Source: Chitinophaga pinensis
Lineage (GTDB): Bacteria; Bacteroidota; Bacteroidia; UKL13-3
NCBI GenBank assembly: GCA_945876985.1
Contig: CAMCQX010000049.1
Coordinates: 1-8,744, forward strand
DNA length: 8,744 nucleotides
Reading direction: 5' to 3'
Both the position numbers and the translations under genes were made by a program. Below are positions 1-5,295 of this stretch, in pieces (position 1 is the stretch's first letter; every line of letters begins with the position of its first letter). The notes beneath the pieces were generated by a model. The model was not told the DNA's origin. It did not search any database and saw only the letters and a list, made by a program, of their open reading frames with translations.

Positions 1-552
1 ATAGATCAAATTGTATTTTATATTAAAACCATTTGCGATAACAGAAACATAGAAGTGCCAAATATTTTTACAGAATTTGGTTCGTTTACAGTTGGCGAAA
101 GTGGTGGGATTTTATATTCGGTAATTGGTGAAAAAGAACAAAACGACAAGGAAAAATGGTTAATGATTGACAGTTCTTTCATTACTACTTTGCCCGACAC
201 GTGGGGAATTGGTCAAAAGTTTATTTTGCTAGCAGCTAATAATTGGGACAAAGAGTTTCAACGCATCAATTTAGGGGGATTAACCTGCGATAGTCAAGAT
301 TATTATAACAGTGATTCCAATACCAACCAAGTATTTATGCCCAAAACAGAAGATGCAGAACCATTGGTAATGGGTTTTTTTCATACAGGCGCTTACCAAG
401 AAAGTTTGGGCGGATATGGTGGAATTCAACACTGCTTAATTCCTGCGCCAAAGCATATTATTATTGATAAAAACGAAGATGGAACTTTAAACTATCAAGT
501 TTTTGCGGAGCAACAAGCGCCTGAAACCATGCTTAAAATATTGGGTTATTAA
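1..552 (+). CDS. speA: Arginine decarboxylase, C-terminal part (5' end outside window)
   Basis: This is the last 183 residues of a PLP-dependent arginine decarboxylase (alanine racemase/ornithine decarboxylase fold type III), a cytoplasmic enzyme converting arginine to agmatine for polyamine synthesis. The frame is open from base 1, so the start lies upstream; the GTG at 55 is only an internal Val codon. Counting from the first codon in the window, the stretch EFGSFTVGESGG (25-36) is at the place of the EPGR loop of related decarboxylases, TCDSQD (95-100) carries the active-site Cys-Asp of the CDG/CDS motif, and GAYQ (130-133) corresponds to the GAYT cofactor loop. The end, rich in GGYGGIQHCLIPAPKH, matches what I recall of Bacteroidota SpeA proteins (about 460-480 residues), so about 60% is missing. 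The stop is 6 nt from the next gene, suggesting co-transcription. Family assignment rests on recalled motifs, not a search. Confidence 0.9.
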   Translation: MDQIVFYIKTICDNRNIEVPNIFTEFGSFTVGESGGILYSVIGEKEQNDKEKWLMIDSSFITTLPDTWGIGQKFILLAANNWDKEFQRINLGGLTCDSQDYYNSDSNTNQVFMPKTEDAEPLVMGFFHTGAYQESLGGYGGIQHCLIPAPKHIIIDKNEDGTLNYQVFAEQQAPETMLKILGY

Positions 553-558
553 AGAACA

Positions 559-1209
559 ATGATTAAAGCAATTATTTTTGACATGGACGGCCTTTTGGTC
601 GATTCGGAACCTTATTGGAAAATAGCTGAAAAAAATTGTTTTGGTAAATTAGGGTTAAACCTAAACGATGAATTGTTGCGTCAAGTAATGGGTTTTAGGT
701 TAAGTGAAGTAGTTGAACATTGGTATAATTACCAAGCTTGGGGCGAAAAAAACTTTGAAGCAGTAGAAGCCGATGTTTTGGAAACTGTTAAACAATTAAT
801 CATTGAAAATGCTGATGCTTTGCCGGGTGTTATTCATACCTTGGAGCTTTGCAAAGCCAATGGTTATAAAATTGCTTTAGCATCGTCAAGCGCCATGAGT
901 TTAATAAACGTAGTGGTTGATAAACTGAACATTCGCCATTATTTCGATTTATTGGTAAGTGCCGAGTTTGAACCTTACGGAAAACCACATCCAAGTGTGT
1001 TTTTAACTACTGCCAATATGTTAAATGTATTGCCAACTGAATGTTTAGTTTTCGAAGATTCGGTGAATGGAATGATAGCTGCCAAAGCAGCTCGCATGAA
1101 ATGCATTGTAGTTCCCGAAGCCGAAAAACAACAAGAACTTTATTGGCAATTAGCCAACTATCAATTAAAAACTTTAGAAGTGTTTAAGTTGGAAATGGTG
1201 GAATCTTGA
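559..1209 (+). CDS. HAD-superfamily phosphatase, hexitol phosphatase / beta-phosphoglucomutase-like
   Basis: A 216-residue cytoplasmic haloacid dehalogenase-type phosphatase with a helical cap (subfamily I, beta-phosphoglucomutase-like). All four HAD motifs are present: DMDGLLVDSEP with nucleophile D8 and acid/base D10; motif II Ser near 109-110 in ALASSSA; motif III K142 in GKPHPSVF; and motif IV E166-D167 in FEDSVNGMIAAKAARM, which bind Mg2+. The order and wording of motifs (DSEPYW, LPGV, KPHPSVF, EDSVNGMIA, ARMKCIVVP) resemble E. coli YniC/HxpB, which dephosphorylates 2-deoxyglucose-6-phosphate and hexitol phosphates; the real substrate cannot be read from sequence. The ATG start is clear, 6 nt after speA, with no Shine-Dalgarno, as is usual in Bacteroidota. 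It probably shares the speA transcript, which would end at the hairpin just downstream. No link to polyamine chemistry is evident, so the pairing may be incidental. Confidence 0.93.
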   Translation: MIKAIIFDMDGLLVDSEPYWKIAEKNCFGKLGLNLNDELLRQVMGFRLSEVVEHWYNYQAWGEKNFEAVEADVLETVKQLIIENADALPGVIHTLELCKANGYKIALASSSAMSLINVVVDKLNIRHYFDLLVSAEFEPYGKPHPSVFLTTANMLNVLPTECLVFEDSVNGMIAAKAARMKCIVVPEAEKQQELYWQLANYQLKTLEVFKLEMVES

Positions 1210-1263
1210 TTGTGAAATAGACACAATTTAGCATAATAAATAAATTGTAGCACTATTTCATAA
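1210..1263 (+). terminator. Large AT-rich hairpin after the HAD phosphatase gene, probable terminator
   Basis: Starting right after the stop codon, 1210-1220 pairs with 1253-1263 (11 pairs, one G-U) and 1223-1230 pairs perfectly with 1241-1248 (8 pairs), separated by a small 2/4-nt internal loop and closed by a 10-nt loop (1231-1240). The plus-strand downstream sequence is pyrimidine-rich, with a run of T at about 1273-1277, but the T tract is not directly against the stem. Position argues for termination of the speA-phosphatase transcript; an operator or RNA element acting on purM is the alternative. Confidence 0.5.
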
Positions 1264-1277
1264 CTGACTTTCCTTTT

Positions 1278-1312
1278 TCTGTTTATTTAGTAAAATATTT
1301 TAAGCATCTTTG
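1278..1312 (+). promoter_or_regulatory. Weak candidate promoter for purM
   Basis: CATCTTTG at 1305-1312 differs by one base from the Bacteroidota -7 consensus TAnnTTTG. An imperfect -33-like TCTG lies at 1278-1281, with 23 nt between, the long end of the allowed range. Transcription would begin near 1319, giving a leader of about 26 nt. The purM gene follows a probable terminator and needs its own promoter, but this match is poor and tentative. Confidence 0.25.
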
Positions 1313-1344
1313 AAGCTTTAAATCTGTTCCCTAATTTTTTCAAA

Positions 1345-2508
1345 ATGACCAACGATAAATACATGAAACGTGGCGTTTCATCGCAAAAAGAAGATGTTCA
1401 CGCAGCTATAAAAAACATGGATAAAGGATTGTTTCCCCAAGCTTTTTGTAAAATAGTTCCTGATTATTTGGGTGGTGATGAAAATTTTTGCAATATTATG
1501 CATGCCGATGGTGCAGGAACAAAATCGAGTTTAGCATATTTGTATTGGAAAGAAACGGGCGATTTATCAGTATGGAAAGGCATAGCGCAAGACGCCATTG
1601 TCATGAATTTAAACGATTTGTTATGTGTTGGTGCTTTCGATAAAATTATACTTTCATCAACTATTGGACGTAACAAAAACTTAATTCCAGGTGAAGTAAT
1701 ACAAGCCATTATTGAAGGAACCGAAGAGTTTGTAGCCATGCTTCAATCGCATGGAATAAATATTCATTCTACGGGTGGCGAAACGGCCGATGTGGGCGAT
1801 TTAGTGCGCACCATTATTGTGGATTCAACCGTTACAGCACGAATTGAAAAAAGTAAAATTATTTCAAATCATAACGTAAAAGCAGGAAATGTAATAGTTG
1901 GCTTTGCCAGTTTTGGGCAAACTACGTACGAAAAAGAATACAATGCGGGTATGGGAAGTAATGGTTTAACCATGGCCCGTCATGATGTTTTGTCGTCATT
2001 TTACAAAAAATTTAGTGAAAGTTTTGACCCACAAGTTCCAGATGATTTGGTATATACTGGTGGTTTAAAATTAAGTGAGCAAATTTCTGATAATCCATTA
2101 AACGTTGGTAAAATGATTCTTTCACCAACCAGAACTTTTAGCCCAATTATAAAGGAAGTTTTTGAAAACTATTTTGATAAAATAGATGGCATGGTTCATT
2201 GCACTGGTGGCGGACAAACAAAGGTTTTACATTTTGTAAAAAACGTTAAAATTATTAAAGATAATCTCTTTAAAACTCCGCCACTGTTTAGCATGATTCA
2301 AAGCCAAAGCTATAGCGAATGGCACGAAATGTACAAAGTGTTTAACATGGGAAATTTGTTGGAGTTTTATACCGATGAAAAAACTGCCGAAGGTTTAATT
2401 GCTTTAGCAAATAAATACCAAATTCCTGCACAAATAATAGGAAGAGTAGAGGCTGCTGAAAAGAATGAATTGCTTATAAAAACAGCTCATGGTGAGTTTA
2501 CTTATTAA
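1345..2508 (+). CDS. purM: Phosphoribosylformylglycinamidine cyclo-ligase (AIR synthase), long Bacteroidota form
   Basis: A 387-residue cytoplasmic enzyme of the PurM/PurL/ThiL/SelD/HypE ATP-binding superfamily, catalysing step five of purine synthesis: FGAM + ATP to aminoimidazole ribotide. Landmarks in order are HADGAGTK (53-60, the DGVGTK motif), QDAIVMNLNDLLCVGA (82-97, the NDL metal/nucleotide strand), STGGETADVGD (142-152), MGSNGLTMARH (203-213), SPTRTFSPII (260-269), HCTGGGQTKV (285-294) and EMYKVFNMGN (328-337). These match the PurM order. Sequence and length depart from the roughly 345-residue E. coli type, but they agree with what I recall for Bacteroidota PurM. The first ATG fits, giving a short N-terminus before RGVSSQKEDVH. 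No other purine gene is adjacent. It ends in a hairpin shared with the converging flippase gene. The alternative is a PurM-related protein of other function, which I think unlikely. Confidence 0.92.
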   Translation: MTNDKYMKRGVSSQKEDVHAAIKNMDKGLFPQAFCKIVPDYLGGDENFCNIMHADGAGTKSSLAYLYWKETGDLSVWKGIAQDAIVMNLNDLLCVGAFDKIILSSTIGRNKNLIPGEVIQAIIEGTEEFVAMLQSHGINIHSTGGETADVGDLVRTIIVDSTVTARIEKSKIISNHNVKAGNVIVGFASFGQTTYEKEYNAGMGSNGLTMARHDVLSSFYKKFSESFDPQVPDDLVYTGGLKLSEQISDNPLNVGKMILSPTRTFSPIIKEVFENYFDKIDGMVHCTGGGQTKVLHFVKNVKIIKDNLFKTPPLFSMIQSQSYSEWHEMYKVFNMGNLLEFYTDEKTAEGLIALANKYQIPAQIIGRVEAAEKNELLIKTAHGEFTY

Positions 2509-2513
2509 ATACT

Positions 2514-2540
2514 AGTTTAAAGTTTTTATTACTTTAAACT
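2514..2540. terminator. Bidirectional terminator hairpin between converging purM and flippase genes
   Basis: A perfect 10-bp inverted repeat, AGTTTAAAGT at 2514-2523 and its complement at 2531-2540, encloses a 7-nt loop, TTTTATT. On the plus strand it starts 5 nt after the purM stop and is followed by T-rich sequence (2540-2549). On the minus strand it lies across the end of the flippase gene, whose TAA stop (2529-2531) sits at the loop/stem boundary. The location between convergent genes and the exact symmetry support a shared terminator, although the stem is GC-poor. Confidence 0.65.
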
Positions 2541-3839
2541 TTTCATTTCTTTCCAATATTTATAAACATCAAAAAGATTTTTTGGGTTCAATGCTGAAAT
2601 GAAAAGCATGGCCGATTCTTTAGGTTTGTATACAAATATGATGGCTAATAAACTTAATAAATACGAGAAAACAACACTGTATGCCGCGCCTTTTATACCA
2701 TATTTTGGAATCATATACATTTCTAAAGCCAGTATAAATATGAGCACCAAAACTTGGTAAATGGTAATTAGTTTTTGTTTGTTTAAAGCCAATAACCATG
2801 AACCCCAAGCAGTACCAAAAAATACTGGAATGGTAATCCAAATATGAATTTTGAATATTTCAGGAGCCAATGGAAATCCATCTTTATATAAAAACCCAAT
2901 CACCCAATCGCCTAATAAATAACCACCAATTGATATAATTAAAGCACTCCAAATCATTAAAGAATATATTTGTGTTAAGCGTTTTAATTGTAAAGGTTTA
3001 TTTTCTCTGTTATTAATAATTCCAGGAAACAATGCGGCTGAAAGTGCTACAGGAATAAAGAAAGAAGCTTCACTGATTCTTGTTGCGGCCGAATATTGAC
3101 CAACCATTCCCATGTCTTGCAAGTATCGGGCTATTAAAATTTTGTCGGCTTGCTGGTAAATCATTTGCATGAATGCAGAAATAATAATTGGCCATGAATG
3201 TGAAAGTAATCTTTTGGCTTCGCTCAAACTGAATTTCCATTGGCTAACTTCCTGTTGGTTTTGTTTGTAAAAAACAAGTTGATTGATAGCCGTAAGAATT
3301 GCTTCTAACATAACCATGCTTGCAAACCAACTTAAAGGTGCTTCAAAGTAAATTAATATTAGTTTTACAATAGCTGAAATGATTAAAGTAATTATTTGTG
3401 TAATGGCGTTGTACTTACCTTTTACCTCCGATTGAAAGTAAAAATCAATGACACTAAACGACTGAAAAACGACTGCAATTGAAACTAAAAATACAATCCA
3501 AGTTCTATCGCTAGGATCGCGCATAAAAGAATAATAAGTGGAAGCTATAACAACCAAAAATGAGCCAATGAAACGTAACCAAAAAGTGGTTCCAATGATG
3601 TCATATTTTTTCTTTTTTTCGGTAATTAATTCTCTTACCACAATGCCATCTAAACCTAAAGTAGAAAAAACCGTAAAAATGCTTAAAACACTTAATGCAT
3701 AACTTATAATTCCAAATTGTTCTTTTCCCAAAAACCTTGCTACTAGCACACCTACTAATATACCTGAAATAATTCTAGAAGCTTTTTCAGCTAAAATCCA
3801 AATACTGTTATTAATGTAATTGTTGTTTTTCTTTGTCAA
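2529..3839 (-). CDS. Wzx-like polysaccharide/oligosaccharide flippase (MOP superfamily)
   Basis: A 436-residue inner-membrane protein with about 12-14 hydrophobic helices, of the polysaccharide transport (PST/Wzx, MOP exporter) family that flips undecaprenyl-linked glycans across the inner membrane. The N-terminus (EKASRIISGILVGVLVARFL, then GKEQFGIISYALS, to residue 50) is the classic family opening, and DKILIARYL (232-240) with VGQYSAATRISEAS (246-259) is the conserved middle motif. The tail after residue 405 is cytosolic and basic. No ATG lies near the N-terminus; the frame has an in-frame stop 15 nt above, so TTG at 3837-3839 is the best start, and the family opening shows nothing is missing. 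It follows the sugar nucleotidyltransferase by 72 nt on the same strand and probably shares its transcript. The substrate cannot be read from sequence, and no glycosyltransferase or polymerase gene is in view. Confidence 0.92.
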   Translation of the reverse strand: MTKKNNNYINNSIWILAEKASRIISGILVGVLVARFLGKEQFGIISYALSVLSIFTVFSTLGLDGIVVRELITEKKKKYDIIGTTFWLRFIGSFLVVIASTYYSFMRDPSDRTWIVFLVSIAVVFQSFSVIDFYFQSEVKGKYNAITQIITLIISAIVKLILIYFEAPLSWFASMVMLEAILTAINQLVFYKQNQQEVSQWKFSLSEAKRLLSHSWPIIISAFMQMIYQQADKILIARYLQDMGMVGQYSAATRISEASFFIPVALSAALFPGIINNRENKPLQLKRLTQIYSLMIWSALIISIGGYLLGDWVIGFLYKDGFPLAPEIFKIHIWITIPVFFGTAWGSWLLALNKQKLITIYQVLVLIFILALEMYMIPKYGIKGAAYSVVFSYLLSLLAIIFVYKPKESAMLFISALNPKNLFDVYKYWKEMKSLK

Positions 3840-3911
3840 TTTCTGTGGTATTTATTTTGCTTTAAGCAATTATTTTGCCAATAATTTATTTTCGTTTGAA
3901 ATTTATAATAT

Positions 3912-4907
3912 TTACCCAAAATTTATTTCTGTGCTATCGCCAATATTCAAACTTTGCTTATTGCCGCATAAAGTGGCATCATTTCCTATTAACGATTTTT
4001 CAAGAATAGCATATTCTATTTGAGAAAAAGGACCAATGATACTTTCTTTTAAAATACAATAATTCAAAATTGCTTCATCGCCAATTGATACATTTGGTCC
4101 AATGATACAGTTTGAAATTTTACAGCCATTTCCAATAAATACAGGCGGAATAATAATGGTATTTTCAAATTTGTATTTTGTGGTATCATAATTCAAACGC
4201 TTTAACAAAATAGAATTTGTTTCTAATAAAATATCTTTTTTACCACAGTCGTACCAATTGGCTACATCAAAACTTTTAAATTTGTAACCACTATTTATCA
4301 TGCTCATTAAGGCATCGGTTAAAGTATATTCGTTATGCGTGGTTTTTTTCTGACTAATATTGCTATCTAACGCTTCAAAAAGTGCATGACTGTCTTTTAT
4401 TTTATAAATTCCTACCAATGCTAAATTTGAAACTGGAATGGCTGGTTTTTCTACCATTTTAACAATATTTCCGTCTTTGTCAATCTCGGCAACTCCAAAC
4501 TGACGTGGATCTTCTACTTTTTTTATTCCTAATAAATTATAAGGCTCAGCAATAATTTTTTTCAAATCAACATCAGCAATGGTATCACCAAAAACAATTA
4601 ATATTTCACTGTTATTCTTTAAAATATTTTCTTTTGCCAGCCAAATGGCATGTCCAACTCCTTTTCCGGTAGTTTGAATAATAAAACTTGCAGTAATTGA
4701 AGGATAATTCTTTTGAATATATTCTTCAATTTTATCTCCTAAATATCCAATAATAAATACAAACTCATTGACACCAGCTTCTATTAAACTGTCAACAATA
4801 TGAGCTATAATTGGCTTTCCAGCAATTGGAATTAATGCCTTTGGTTGCGTATGCGTATGTGGCCTTAAACGAGTGCCAATACCTGCTACAGGAATAATTG
4901 CTTTCAT
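3912..4907 (-). CDS. Sugar-1-phosphate nucleotidyltransferase with C-terminal hexapeptide-repeat domain
   Basis: A 331-residue cytoplasmic enzyme that joins an NTP and a sugar-1-phosphate to make an NDP-sugar. Residues 1-235 are an NTP_transferase Rossmann-type domain: AGIGTRLRPHTHTQPKALIP (8-27) holds the G-x-G-T-R nucleotide loop and Lys23; GKGVGHAIW (81-89); FGDTI (106-110) gives the metal-binding Asp108; VEKP (152-155); and NWYDCG (217-222). Residues 250-325 are left-handed beta-helix repeats (IGNGCKISNCIIGPNVSIGDEA), as in long-form glucose-1-phosphate thymidylyltransferases and related uridylyl- and guanylyltransferases. Whether it uses dTTP, UTP or GTP, and which sugar, is not decidable here. 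The ATG start is clear. The gene lies 78 nt after a DUF4286 gene, behind a likely terminator hairpin and a 20-nt palindrome, and 72 nt before the flippase. The pair suggests envelope glycan synthesis and export. Confidence 0.93.
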   Translation of the reverse strand: MKAIIPVAGIGTRLRPHTHTQPKALIPIAGKPIIAHIVDSLIEAGVNEFVFIIGYLGDKIEEYIQKNYPSITASFIIQTTGKGVGHAIWLAKENILKNNSEILIVFGDTIADVDLKKIIAEPYNLLGIKKVEDPRQFGVAEIDKDGNIVKMVEKPAIPVSNLALVGIYKIKDSHALFEALDSNISQKKTTHNEYTLTDALMSMINSGYKFKSFDVANWYDCGKKDILLETNSILLKRLNYDTTKYKFENTIIIPPVFIGNGCKISNCIIGPNVSIGDEAILNYCILKESIIGPFSQIEYAILEKSLIGNDATLCGNKQSLNIGDSTEINFG

Positions 4908-4917
4908 GGTTTTTTGG

Positions 4918-4937
4918 TTTAAAAATTAATTTTTAAA
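4918..4937. promoter_or_regulatory. Perfect 20-nt AT palindrome just upstream of the nucleotidyltransferase start
   Basis: TTTAAAAATTAATTTTTAAA is its own exact reverse complement, centred at 4927/4928 and ending 10 nt before the ATG of the nucleotidyltransferase gene. It could be a regulator-binding site or a hairpin that affects ribosome access. In DNA this AT-rich, short palindromes arise by chance and no regulator is known, so function is only inferred. I find no good TAnnTTTG promoter element beside it. Confidence 0.35.
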
Positions 4938-4948
4938 TGATATAAAAT

Positions 4949-4980
4949 GTCTGATAAGAAATTGGAGTTTTCTTGCAGAC
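4949..4980 (-). terminator. Hairpin with U-rich tail after the DUF4286 gene
   Basis: Read on the minus strand, GTCTG (4980-4976) pairs with CAGAC (4953-4949), and AAGAAA (4974-4969) pairs with TTTCTT (4961-4956). The stem is 5+6 bp with a 1/2-nt internal loop and a 7-nt terminal loop, followed by ATTTTATA. It begins 5 nt past the DUF4286 stop, which is where a rho-independent terminator or attenuator would lie. It would separate the ruvC-TPR-DUF4286 transcript from the nucleotidyltransferase-flippase pair, fully or partly. Confidence 0.5.
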
Positions 4981-4985
4981 TTTAC

Positions 4986-5291
4986 TTATGCTTCTTCCAG
5001 CAATGTTCTAAATGCATAAAACTGTTCCCCAAATAAATCTCTACCATCTTTTTGTAATGCTGGTGCAAATTCTTCCATGTATCTGTTGTAATGTTCCATT
5101 GTTTCAGCAAAATATTGAATGGCATAAGTTTCACCTACTTCATCCTCCTGTTTGCTAAGTAATTTTAAAAACCTATAAGACGTGAACATGCCTGTTGCCA
5201 TTACATCTGAAAGGTGTTTTTCTTTCATCCATTTAACCCATTCTTCGTGAATATTTGGTTCTAAATTAATGGTTACGTTATATACTATCAT
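4986..5291 (-). CDS. DUF4286 family protein, function unknown
   Basis: A 101-residue soluble protein that I recognise as the Bacteroidota DUF4286 family. Features seen are an N-terminal beta strand, MIVYNVTINL, then a helix NIHEEWVKWMKEKHLSDVMATG (13-34), a second strand pair around FTSYRFLKLL and ETYAIQYFA, and a C-terminal helical part with HYNRYMEEFAPALQKDGRDLFG. The alternating strand-helix pattern and size suggest a ferredoxin-like alpha+beta (dimeric alpha-beta barrel-like) fold, as in the antibiotic biosynthesis monooxygenase group, but no catalytic residues are evident and I assign no reaction. It has no signal peptide or membrane segment. The ATG lies only 4 nt after the stop of the TPR gene, so the two are almost surely translated from one mRNA, and a hairpin follows its stop. 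Assignment rests on recalled sequence wording. Confidence 0.85.
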   Translation of the reverse strand: MIVYNVTINLEPNIHEEWVKWMKEKHLSDVMATGMFTSYRFLKLLSKQEDEVGETYAIQYFAETMEHYNRYMEEFAPALQKDGRDLFGEQFYAFRTLLEEA

Positions 5292-5295
5292 TTTT

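Noticed and set aside
55..552. Complete 165-residue gene starting at GTG 55
   Set aside because: The same frame is open to base 1 and the upstream codons continue a recognisable decarboxylase sequence, so the GTG is internal and the gene is truncated by the window edge.
1210..1344. Purine or ppGpp/PRPP riboswitch in the purM leader
   Set aside because: The gap contains a simple two-block hairpin next to the upstream gene and a short leader. I see no three-way junction or conserved core of known purine riboswitches.
1464..1739. Antisense 91-residue frame within purM
   Set aside because: It lies fully inside a conserved enzyme gene with intact motifs and looks like a shadow frame. The same holds for the antisense frames at 18-200, 6351-6536, 7284-7484 and 7900-8124 and the minus-strand overlapping frame at 2620-2841.
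3837..3914. Frameshift or lost 5' end of the flippase gene
   Set aside because: The N-terminus from the TTG already matches the full family opening, and the 72 nt above has stops and no further family sequence, so nothing seems missing.
3820..4023. Plus-strand 67-residue frame between the flippase and nucleotidyltransferase genes
   Set aside because: It overlaps two well-supported genes on the other strand and shows no family-like features. The hydrophobic, Phe-rich make-up is what reverse-strand AT-rich coding sequence gives.
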